Shown here: positions 1 to 5,964 of the stretch, in pieces
How positions within the stretch are numbered: position 1 is the first letter of the stretch
Layout: the number at the start of each line of letters is the position of its first letter
Source of the DNA: Actinobacteria bacterium UBA7422
Lineage (GTDB): Bacteria > Actinomycetota > Actinomycetes > S36-B12
Assembly: GCA_002469525.1 (NCBI GenBank)
Contig: DKME01000094.1
Coordinates: 1 to 7,657 of the forward strand
Direction: 5' to 3'
Length of the DNA: 7,657 nucleotides
Translations under genes and position numbers: made by a program
The notes under the pieces: model-generated
What the model saw: only the letters and a program-made list of their open reading frames with translations
The model's database searches: none
Told to the model about the DNA's origin: nothing

Positions 1-60
1 TTAGGTGATCTCGTTCAGACCGATCCAGCGTTAACCGTTTCACCAGAACTGCGGCCGTAA
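1..60 (+). CDS. Possible 3' end of an upstream gene (partial)
   Basis: Frame 1 is open from the window edge to a TAA at 58-60; the other two forward frames close within the first few bases. It would encode the 19 C-terminal residues LGDLVQTDPALTVSPELRP. This is too short to assign to a family, and a 20-codon open frame can arise by chance. In its favour, the next gene starts 43 nt downstream on the same strand. No function can be proposed. Confidence 0.3.
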   Translation, partial: LGDLVQTDPALTVSPELRP

Positions 61-103
61 CTCACAATAAAATCGCCCTGCATCACTCATAGAAGGAGCT
101 CAC

Positions 104-316
104 ATGTCGTGGAGTTGGCAGTACGTTGACCTCAGCGGAACGGTTATTGAGACTCCCGTTGAGCCTTGTGTCACATCGGTTTTCCCCACCCAAAGCGATG
201 CTGAAGCTTTCGTTTCCGACACTTGGCGGGAATTGCGCGCGGCCGGAATAGGTGGCGTCACGCTTCTTGACGGCGATCGAGTGGTCTACGGCCCCATGAG
301 TTTGGACCCGGCCTAG
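104..316 (+). CDS. Small conserved hypothetical protein (70 aa)
   Basis: A 70-residue acidic, soluble protein with no signal peptide or membrane segment. The start is well supported: a near-ideal Shine-Dalgarno sequence, AGAAGGAG (91-98), lies 5 nt before the ATG. It begins MSWSWQYVD and ends LLDGDRVVYGPMSLDPA. From memory this pattern (aromatic N-terminus, a central QSDAEAF-like segment, then TWREL and a DGDxVVYGPMSL tail) recurs in short uncharacterised actinobacterial proteins, so I regard the gene as real. The order of predicted elements suggests a compact alpha/beta fold, with a helix around residues 31-48 and a beta hairpin at about 50-66. No function is known to me. It lies upstream of the B12 riboswitch promoter and is probably not part of the regulated operon. 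Confidence 0.75.
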   Translation: MSWSWQYVDLSGTVIETPVEPCVTSVFPTQSDAEAFVSDTWRELRAAGIGGVTLLDGDRVVYGPMSLDPA

Positions 317-358
317 CAAGAAAAGTTTCGCCACTCCTGCCCCATTTCCTCTTTCACG

Positions 359-390
359 TTGACACTGGGGTTCAGAAGTGGTGCTATACG
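359..390 (+). promoter_or_regulatory. Probable sigma-70-type promoter of the B12 operon
   Basis: A perfect -35 hexamer TTGACA occupies 359-364. An extended -10 element, TG-C-TATACG, occupies 382-390, with the hexamer at 385-390. The predicted start is near 396-398, just 5' of the riboswitch aptamer, which is where it is needed. The weak point is the 20-bp spacer, longer than the usual 16-18 bp; the extended TG motif may compensate. The position argument is stronger than the -10 match. Confidence 0.5.
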
Positions 391-394
391 CACA

Positions 395-541
395 CAACAA
401 AAGATTGTCGCATTTGAATCTAGGGGAAGTTCGGTGGAAATCCGGCGCTGTCCCGCAACCGTAAGGCGAGTGAGAACTCGCTAAGTCGGAGCACCTAGCA
501 ATTGCGAGCGGTCATCCGTCGAGGCAACGGGACGAGCGCTC
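395..541 (+). promoter_or_regulatory. Cobalamin (B12) riboswitch aptamer
   Basis: The segment matches the conserved core of cobalamin riboswitches. GGGGAAGTTCGGTGGAAATC (423-442) leads into CCGGCGCTGTCCCGCAACCG (442-461). The B12-box-like stretch AAGTCGGAGCACCTAGC follows at 483-499. Supporting pairings are CTAGG (420-424) with CCTAG (494-498), closing the core, and GCGAG (466-470) with CTCGC (477-481). Downstream, GAGCG (506-510) can pair with CGCTC (537-541) around an inner CCGT/ACGG hairpin (516-530) that could be P13 with its kissing loop. Only a 6-nt loop lies in the 466-481 hairpin, and I see no CCACTG-type peripheral element, so the aptamer looks like a compact form. It precedes a transport operon for a corrinoid, as expected. 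The outer boundaries are approximate. Confidence 0.9.
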
Positions 542-554
542 AAGTGAAAACTTG
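541..554 (+). other. GAAA-tetraloop hairpin in the expression platform
   Basis: CAAGT (541-545) pairs perfectly with ACTTG (550-554) around a GAAA tetraloop (546-549). It sits 4 nt before the terminator stem. Its first base, C541, is also the last base of the GAGCG/CGCTC stem (506-510 with 537-541), so the two helices abut and may stack or compete. A role in choosing between the terminated and read-through folds is inference. Confidence 0.5.
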
Positions 555-558
555 ATCG

Positions 559-587
559 CCCCATGCACATATGTGCTTGGGGTTTTT
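559..587 (+). terminator. Intrinsic terminator of the B12 riboswitch
   Basis: CCCCA (559-563) pairs with TGGGG (578-582). After one T-T mismatch, GCACA (565-569) pairs with TGTGC (572-576), and TTTTT follows at 583-587. A strong GC stem with an immediate U-tract is a standard rho-independent terminator. Its position between the aptamer and the first gene, 52 nt before the ATG at 640, implies regulation by premature termination when ligand is bound. The start codon is well downstream of the hairpin, so direct sequestration of the ribosome site is less likely. Confidence 0.88.
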
Positions 588-639
588 GATTGAGAGATCC
601 ATGGGCTCTTATCCAGTGACCACTCACTGAAAGGGCACC

Positions 640-1677
640 ATGAATAAATGGAACAAGATAGTTAGCTCGGCAGCGCTCGGCGTAGCGCTAGTCCTCACCG
701 CGGGGCTGAATCCCGCTGCCGCTGCCGGACCGGATGCTGGTCTCTATGGCAGCACCGATCCCACCTTCACCGGGGTCTCAGATCAATCCCTCGCAATACT
801 GGGGCTTGTCTCGGTGGGGGTTGAACCCAGCCCCCAAGCTATTAACTGGCTAGTCACCCAGCAATGTCTGGACGGGAGCTTTCAGGCTTACCGCCTCAGC
901 ATTCGGACCGCCTGTGGTCCCTCAGATCCAGTAAATTTCAGCGGGCCTGACTCAAACTCAACAGCACTAGCGGCTTTAGCATTGAACTCCGTGGGAAAAA
1001 TAGGCCAAGCGAAGAAAGCTGCGACCTGGTTGTCCAAGGCCGGGGCCAAGGCAACCAATGGCACGACCGGAGTGGCCTATTACCCCGGAGCAGGCGCGCT
1101 CCCTGATGCAAACTCGTCGGGTTTGGCCTACGCGGCAATGACGGGTGTTGGCATGAATTCAGTCATTGTTAGACAAGTTCGAACTTATCTCTTCAGGTCA
1201 ATCACACCGTGCACCGAAAGCGGTGGCGCAAAGTTTCAGAGCGGTGATGGCGGCGTGAATAACTCGGCTTCGGCCCAAGTCCTGTTTGGCTTGAAGGCGC
1301 TTACACCCGCAGAGCCAGCAAACAGGTTGGCGAAAGATCCAAGTTGCGGCAAGAACAAATCAACCAACCTGGCCAGCTACCTCAGCAGCCAACTCACAAC
1401 CGGAACTCTGTCAAATTTCCCTTATGACGGTAATGATTACGGAAACACTGCTGCAACTGTCGTCACCTTTAATTCGATGAAGATTGGCAAGTCCTCCGTG
1501 AACAAGTCGATCTTGTCACTGAAAAAGAATGCCAAGGCATGGGCACTGAAGAACGGTCAAGTCAATGCAGGTGCAGTTGGCTGGCTGCTCATGGCTGCCG
1601 AAGCAACTGATTCAAGCCCCAAGAAATTCGGTGGTATGAATCTCGTCACGACCCTGACAAAAAGCATGAAGAAGTAA
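640..1677 (+). CDS. Secreted alpha/alpha-toroid protein, putative cobalamin binder
   Basis: 345 residues with a clear Sec signal peptide (about 1-29, ending NPAAAA). The mature part has six spaced repeats of the D/N-x-N/S-S/T-A/G type followed by an apolar helix, at about 48-60, 104-119, 156-171, 207-221, 268-283 and 309-322. It also has a QW-like turn QQCLDGSF (74-81) and a GVAYYPG turn (144-150). Six helix-pair repeats are the hallmark of the prenyltransferase/squalene-cyclase-like (alpha/alpha)6 toroid, which is also the fold of the alpha domain of transcobalamin and intrinsic factor. I see no DXDD or DCTAE terpene cyclase motif. Cys76, Cys92, Cys191 and Cys236 could form two disulfides outside the cell. 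It is the first gene behind the B12 riboswitch and lies upstream of an ECF importer, so capture of cobalamin is the best guess. A weak ribosome site, AAAGGG (630-635), precedes the ATG. Confidence 0.82.
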   Translation: MNKWNKIVSSAALGVALVLTAGLNPAAAAGPDAGLYGSTDPTFTGVSDQSLAILGLVSVGVEPSPQAINWLVTQQCLDGSFQAYRLSIRTACGPSDPVNFSGPDSNSTALAALALNSVGKIGQAKKAATWLSKAGAKATNGTTGVAYYPGAGALPDANSSGLAYAAMTGVGMNSVIVRQVRTYLFRSITPCTESGGAKFQSGDGGVNNSASAQVLFGLKALTPAEPANRLAKDPSCGKNKSTNLASYLSSQLTTGTLSNFPYDGNDYGNTAATVVTFNSMKIGKSSVNKSILSLKKNAKAWALKNGQVNAGAVGWLLMAAEATDSSPKKFGGMNLVTTLTKSMKK

Positions 1678-1684
1678 ATCGACA

Positions 1685-2389
1685 ATGTACATCGCACCCC
1701 GGTCGCTGCTCCGAAATTTAGGAATTGTCCTTGTGGCACTTCTCCTATTTTCGGTGTCCTCGGCCGGGGTCGCGAGTGCTACTACGTACCGGTTTTGGAA
1801 TTTTTGGACCCAGAACGGCGACACGTGGTCGTATTCCCCGATCGGTTCGGCGAGCACCACGCCAACTGAGGGCAGTGCTCAGGCTTGGCGTTTTGACGCT
1901 TCGAGTCCGAGCGTTCCCAGCCTTGCTCCCGCAGATCAGCCAGCTGAGGTATTCGATATTGCTTGTGGTGGCGTAATGCCCATTACCGGAACGAAGCGCA
2001 TTGCAATCGTGATTGACGCAGGTGATCCAGCGCTTGCGCCAGAGGGCGAAACGCCACCCGCTCCCACCGCCTACTGTGCGGTGGGGAAAGTCGATGCGAA
2101 CGGTTATGAACTTCTCAAGACCGTTGTGGAGTTAAGAACTGATAACGGTTTTATCTGTGGGATTTCGGGGTTTCCCGAGACTGAATGCGCAACCCCCGTG
2201 AGTGACTATGTTGCAAGTGCGTCACCGCAACGGATTCCTTTGACTCCAATTCCAGACGTTGCAATAGAAAGTTCAGAACAGGCAACAGATTCGACTCAAA
2301 CTTCCTCGCTTGCTCCAGTAGGAACCGCCGTTGTGATCGGACTGCTGGCCGTTGCGGGATTCTATTTTTGGCGGCGCAGGAAACCATGA
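1685..2389 (+). CDS. Secreted, membrane-anchored SCO2322-like protein
   Basis: 234 residues. A signal peptide spans about 1-32 (hydrophobic core 13-25, ending GVASA). The extracellular part begins TTYRFWNFWTQNGDTWSYSP. A C-terminal membrane helix at about 211-229 is followed by the cytosolic tail RRRKP; there is no LPXTG sorting motif. Four cysteines (94, 131, 158, 168) could form two disulfides. From memory, the YRFWNFW...GDTWSY...EGSAQAWRF pattern is that of the SCO2322 family, encoded beside ECF genes in Streptomyces; no function is established that I know of. The W-S-Y...P-x-E-G-S...WRF spacing also recalls the transcobalamin-like C-terminal domain DUF4430, a weak likeness only. The gene starts 7 nt after the toroid gene and overlaps the next gene by 4 nt. 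It probably acts as a surface partner of the toroid protein or of the S component. A proline- and Ser/Thr-rich linker (about 180-210) separates domain and anchor. Confidence 0.78.
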   Translation: MYIAPRSLLRNLGIVLVALLLFSVSSAGVASATTYRFWNFWTQNGDTWSYSPIGSASTTPTEGSAQAWRFDASSPSVPSLAPADQPAEVFDIACGGVMPITGTKRIAIVIDAGDPALAPEGETPPAPTAYCAVGKVDANGYELLKTVVELRTDNGFICGISGFPETECATPVSDYVASASPQRIPLTPIPDVAIESSEQATDSTQTSSLAPVGTAVVIGLLAVAGFYFWRRRKP

Positions 2390-3510
2390 CTTCTCACATT
2401 ACTACTTCACGATGGCTGCACCCTGGCGCCTGGTGGCTATGGTCCCTATGTCTAGCCGCGGCAGCTTCGCAGACGACTAACCCGCTACTACTTGCGTTGC
2501 TCATCGGTGCTGCCGTGATCGTCGTTGCTGCACGCAAACCCGATGCGCCTTGGGGGAAGTCATTCGAATTCTTCATTTTTCTCGGTGTCATGATCGTCAT
2601 TATTCGAGTTCTTTTCCAATTGGTGTTTGGCGCCGGGTTGGGGACCACTGTTTTATGTGAACTTCCTGGTGTCTCGTTCCCGGAATGGATGAGCGGGCTG
2701 CGACTTGGTGGCGTGGTAACACTTGAAGCACTCTTGGGCGCCTTCTACGACGGACTGCGACTGGCCACCATCGCGATTGTGATTGGGGCGGCAAATTCAC
2801 TTGCTTCACCAACTCGTTTACTCAAGGCGGTTCCCACTGCGCTTTACGAGCTTGGTGTCAGTGTTGTCGTCGCATTAAGTTTCGTCCCACAGTTGACCGC
2901 TGACGCCGGGAGAATTCGAGAAATGCGCAGGCTGCGCGGCAAGACTTCACGTGGGCTGCGCGGATTCGCCTCCCTTGGACTCCCCGTTCTTGCCGGGGCC
3001 CTTGACCGTTCAATAATTTTGGCGGAGTCAATGGATTCACGCGGATACGGCAGGCATCAAAAAGAGTCATCTGTCGGGCGCCGGATTTCAATTATCCTTG
3101 TCCTTGCTTCCCTGTCACTTGCGCTCATTGGCGTGTATTCACTTCTCACTGCCGGTATGGGCGCAATCACCGCGATACTCATTCTTGTTGTGGGATTGAC
3201 CCTCGGTGGACTTACATTGTGGAGAGCGGGACGCACTCGAATCCGCACCGTTTATCGTCCTGACGTGTGGTCAAGGCCAGAGTGGTTAGTGAGCACGGCT
3301 GGCGTAAGTGCTCTGACAATATTTCTCATTGCACATGCCAGCAGTGGCCAAGCCCTCACGCTCACTCCAGCATTGAACACGTGGCCTTCATTGCCATTGT
3401 GGGGACTTGTCGCTTTCGCCATTGCATGTACACCTGCGATCACATCACCGCCACCTCCGACTTTCACTACTGAAATGCCGATTGAAGAATCAAGCAAGGC
3501 ACTCACATGA
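2386..3510 (+). CDS. ecfT: ECF transporter T component (CbiQ/EcfT family)
   Basis: The membrane scaffold that couples the ATPases to the substrate-binding S component. I chose the ATG at 2386: it forms an ATGA overlap with the previous stop and has AGGAA (2378-2382) at good spacing. A TTG at 2368 would add six residues without a better site. The protein has 374 residues. Membrane helices lie at about 14-28, 32-49, 60-82 and 122-138. The long cytosolic coupling region has two Arg-Gly motifs, RRLRG (181-185) and MDSRGYG (216-222), the signature through which T components contact the Q-helix grooves of the ATPases. About four further hydrophobic segments follow (232-252, 257-279, 301-318, 335-349), then a Ser/Thr/Pro/Glu-rich tail. 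Most EcfT proteins are about 265 residues with one or two helices after the coupling region, so the C-terminal part is enlarged. Confidence 0.9.
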   Translation: MTSHITTSRWLHPGAWWLWSLCLAAAASQTTNPLLLALLIGAAVIVVAARKPDAPWGKSFEFFIFLGVMIVIIRVLFQLVFGAGLGTTVLCELPGVSFPEWMSGLRLGGVVTLEALLGAFYDGLRLATIAIVIGAANSLASPTRLLKAVPTALYELGVSVVVALSFVPQLTADAGRIREMRRLRGKTSRGLRGFASLGLPVLAGALDRSIILAESMDSRGYGRHQKESSVGRRISIILVLASLSLALIGVYSLLTAGMGAITAILILVVGLTLGGLTLWRAGRTRIRTVYRPDVWSRPEWLVSTAGVSALTIFLIAHASSGQALTLTPALNTWPSLPLWGLVAFAIACTPAITSPPPPTFTTEMPIEESSKALT

Positions 3511-5117
3511 TTCGTTTTGACGGAGTCACCTTTCGCTATTTCGAAGACGCTGATCCTGTCTTGTGCGATGTCAACGTGGAGATTCCCGCCGGGGAACTCG
3601 CACTGTTGCTGGGCGCAACGGGTAGTGGCAAGACAACTTTCCTTCGAGCGATTAACGGTTTGGTTCCCCATTTCACCGGTGGCCACTTAACCGGAAGCGT
3701 CAGCGTAAACGGCCGTTCAACAAGAGAGAACCACCCGCGCGAACTTGCCGACCTCGTTGGTTTTGTGCCACAAGATCCAGTCTCGGGTTTTGTCACCGAC
3801 CTAGTTGAAGACGAGCTTGCATACTCCATGGAGTGTTTAGGAATCGAGCCTCCCGTGATGCGTCGCAGGGTCGAGGAAATCTTGGATCTTCTTAGCCTCT
3901 CGGACTTGCGTGGCCACCCCATTCATACATTGAGCGGTGGGCAGCAGCAGCGGGTTGCAATCGGTTCGGTCCTGACCGCCGCACCCGAAGTCCTCGTTCT
4001 AGACGAACCCACTTCTGCCCTTGATCCGGGCGCGGCAGAGGAAGTTTTGGCCGCACTCCACCGGTTAGTGCATGACTTAGGCATCACGGTCGTGTTGGCA
4101 GAGCATCGTCTCGAACGAGTCATGCAGTACTGCGATTCAATTTTGCTTCTCGAAAAAGGGGTAATCACAGCGGGTCTTCCCAGTGAACTCATGCAGACTT
4201 CCCCGATCGCACCGCCTGTGATTCACCTCGGTCGGCTCGCGGGCTGGGATCCCCTCCCGATTAACATTCGTGACGCTAGGCGAGCAGCACCGCCACTGCG
4301 GGCTCTACTTGCACACCACTCACCCGGCCTTCACGTCGTGCCCACCCAACAGGTCAAGGTCACCCAGGTAAAAAACGTGCATAGTTCCTACGGAAATATA
4401 TCTGTGCTCAAAGGTATTGATCTAGATCTTGAGGCCGGGGAAATCACCGCGCTCATGGGTCGCAACGGGGCAGGAAAGTCGACGTTGTTGCGGACACTCG
4501 TTGGCCTGAAGGATCCAGCAAAGGGGTCAGTTCACATCAATGGTGTTGATCCGCGCTCGCTGCCTGCACGCGAGCTGTTGCACTTTGTGGGATTCGTTCC
4601 TCAAGAACCGCACGATCTTTTTGAGGCGCTGAGTGTTGCGACAGAATGCAAGGCCTCAGATTCTGACGCCGGTTGCGCCCCCGGTACAACGCGAGCATTG
4701 CTTGCACTTATGGCTCCAGACGTTAACGACAACACGCACCCGCGTGACCTTTCCGAAGGTCAGCAGATGCTGCTCGCCTTGTGCCTGATTGTCGCGGCGA
4801 AACCACCACTACTGCTGCTCGACGAACCGACGCGGGGTTTGGATTACCCGACCAAGAAGAAACTCGGGGAAGTCCTGCGGGGTTTAGCCACAGGTGGCCA
4901 CAGCATTCTGTTGGCAACACATGACGTTGAACTAGTGGCCGAACTGGCCACACGCGTTGTGATCATGGGTGACGGTGAAATCGTGGCCAATGGCCCAACG
5001 CAAGCGGTTGTGACCGACTCCCCCATGTTTGCCCCGCAGGTGTCCAAGATTCTCGCACCGCAACGCTGGACGACTGTTGAACAAATTGCGCAAGCCTTAA
5101 ATCAAGAGCCGGCCTGA
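3507..5117 (+). CDS. ECF transporter fused double ATPase (EcfA-EcfA')
   Basis: 536 residues holding two ABC nucleotide-binding domains, equivalent to the EcfA1/EcfA2 heterodimer in one chain; it powers uptake at the inner face of the membrane. Domain 1: Walker A GATGSGKTT (36-44), Q-loop Gln89, signature LSGGQ (142-146), Walker B ending LDE (165-167), switch His200. Domain 2: Walker A GRNGAGKST (318-326), Q-loop Gln366, signature LSEGQ (415-419), Walker B LLLLDE (435-440), switch His472. Residues about 235-285 form the linker. Both catalytic glutamates (167 and 440) and both histidines are present, so both sites look capable of hydrolysis. Domain 2 has a glutamate in its signature and lacks the usual QRV after it, which I recall from other actinobacterial fused ECF ATPases. 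The start overlaps the T gene stop as ATGA; the stop overlaps the S gene start as TGATG. Confidence 0.94.
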   Translation: MIRFDGVTFRYFEDADPVLCDVNVEIPAGELALLLGATGSGKTTFLRAINGLVPHFTGGHLTGSVSVNGRSTRENHPRELADLVGFVPQDPVSGFVTDLVEDELAYSMECLGIEPPVMRRRVEEILDLLSLSDLRGHPIHTLSGGQQQRVAIGSVLTAAPEVLVLDEPTSALDPGAAEEVLAALHRLVHDLGITVVLAEHRLERVMQYCDSILLLEKGVITAGLPSELMQTSPIAPPVIHLGRLAGWDPLPINIRDARRAAPPLRALLAHHSPGLHVVPTQQVKVTQVKNVHSSYGNISVLKGIDLDLEAGEITALMGRNGAGKSTLLRTLVGLKDPAKGSVHINGVDPRSLPARELLHFVGFVPQEPHDLFEALSVATECKASDSDAGCAPGTTRALLALMAPDVNDNTHPRDLSEGQQMLLALCLIVAAKPPLLLLDEPTRGLDYPTKKKLGEVLRGLATGGHSILLATHDVELVAELATRVVIMGDGEIVANGPTQAVVTDSPMFAPQVSKILAPQRWTTVEQIAQALNQEPA

Positions 5118-5920
5118 TGCGCGCTATTCCGCTGGGAAGAACTTCCGCCATCTCGATCACCATAATCAGCGTCCTTGGTGTTATGAGTTTCCTGTGGCCG
5201 TTCATTGCACCTGTTGATTCATTTCTTGTTGTCAATTCAAGTGAAACGCCACTTCTTTTCGCGGTGATAATTCCACTGCTGCTCCTTACGGTGATCTCGC
5301 AAATAGGCGACGGTGGGCTCGATGCAAAGGCCATTGCGCTCCTTGGAGCACTCGCCGCGGTGATCGCGGTCCTGCGCCCACTGGGCGCGGGGCTTGGCGG
5401 GATCGAACCAATCTGGGTAATTCTCATTCTCGCCGGTCGCGCATTAGGTCCTGGTTTTGGATTTCTATTGGGATCAATTTCCTTACTCGCATCCGCATTG
5501 TTCACAGGTGGTGTGGGCCCTTGGCTTCCCTTTCAAATGCTGGCGGCAGCCTGGGTTGGCTTGGGCGCTGGGCTTCTCCCGCGAGCATCTGGGAAAAAAG
5601 AACTACTCGTGCTCAGCACTTACGCTGCCGCTGCTTGTATCGCATTTGGATTTCTGATGAACCTGTGGTTCTGGCCCTTCTCGGTCAATCTGCCGACCCA
5701 AATTGCATTCACACCGGGTGCCGCAGCCGGCGAGAACCTCGTTGCTTGGATTCGGTTTAGCGTAACGACCTCACTTGGTTTTGATCTGCCACGCGCTGCA
5801 CTTACGGTGATCCTTATTGCATTGATTGGCTCACCGATCCTGCAGTTGTTGCGGCGGGCTTCACGCAAAGCAGCATTTGACGCTCCAACTGTTTTTATGG
5901 CACCCGAACGCCTATCCTGA
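5117..5920 (+). CDS. ECF transporter S component, probably cobalamin/corrinoid-specific
   Basis: 267 residues, strongly hydrophobic, with six or seven predicted membrane helices (about 12-30, 46-62, 70-88, 98-128, 136-156, 163-186, 226-247). S components are small membrane proteins that bind the vitamin and topple to release it when docked on T and the ATPases. The segment GPWLPFQMLAAAWVGLGAG (134-152) and the preceding ALFTGG match, from memory, S components encoded with cobalamin-linked ECF systems, including the CbrT group. Specificity is inferred mainly from the B12 riboswitch upstream and the CobT-like gene downstream; alpha-ribazole or a cobinamide are alternative ligands. The ATG lies within the TGATG overlap with the ATPase gene and no good Shine-Dalgarno precedes it, so translation is probably coupled. 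The last 20 residues form a short cytosolic tail. Confidence 0.85.
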   Translation: MRAIPLGRTSAISITIISVLGVMSFLWPFIAPVDSFLVVNSSETPLLFAVIIPLLLLTVISQIGDGGLDAKAIALLGALAAVIAVLRPLGAGLGGIEPIWVILILAGRALGPGFGFLLGSISLLASALFTGGVGPWLPFQMLAAAWVGLGAGLLPRASGKKELLVLSTYAAAACIAFGFLMNLWFWPFSVNLPTQIAFTPGAAAGENLVAWIRFSVTTSLGFDLPRAALTVILIALIGSPILQLLRRASRKAAFDAPTVFMAPERLS

Positions 5921-5928
5921 CGTGATGG

Positions 5929-5964
5929 GTGAGCCTGGGAGTGAGTCTGGGAGTGAATCTGTGA
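5929..5964 (+). repeat. Three 12-bp tandem repeats at the start of the CobT-like gene
   Basis: Three imperfect copies lie head to tail: GTGAGCCTGGGA (5929-5940), GTGAGTCTGGGA (5941-5952) and GTGAATCTGTGA (5953-5964). Units 1 and 2 differ at one base; unit 3 is more diverged. The first two copies each end in a GGGA purine tract able to serve as a ribosome site, and the third overlaps the likely GTG start at 5961. If translation began further upstream, the repeat would encode Gly-Ser-Glu-Ser units. Confidence 0.85.
5948..5953 (+). promoter_or_regulatory. Ribosome binding site that decides the CobT-like start
   Basis: TGGGAG at 5948-5953 lies 7 nt before the in-frame GTG at 5961. The competing in-frame starts, GTG at 5922 and ATG at 5925, sit 2 to 5 nt after the S gene stop and have no purine-rich tract upstream. 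They could be used only by coupled re-initiation. Confidence 0.5.

Noticed and set aside
61..90. TAAAAT at 68-73 as a -10 box for the 70-residue protein gene
   Set aside because: No -35-like hexamer lies at a workable distance; the nearest candidate (TTTCAC, 38-43) would need a 24-bp spacer.
83..400. Minus-strand open frame of 105 codons
   Set aside because: It runs antisense to the 70-residue gene and into the promoter and leader, shows no recognisable family or ribosome site, and conflicts with well-supported + strand features.
2368..2385. TTG start for the T component
   Set aside because: The ATG at 2386 has an AGGAA site and the ATGA overlap seen again at the next gene junction; the TTG adds six residues (MAAQET) that lie within the end of the previous gene.
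3252..3686. Minus-strand open frame of 144 codons across the T/ATPase junction
   Set aside because: It is antisense to two genes with clear family motifs; its protein has no recognisable domain. It is a shadow frame.
5826..5960. Extension of the CobT-like frame upstream into the S gene
   Set aside because: It would overlap about 95 nt of the S component coding region and add residues with no CobT likeness. Starts at 5925 or 5961 fit operon spacing better.
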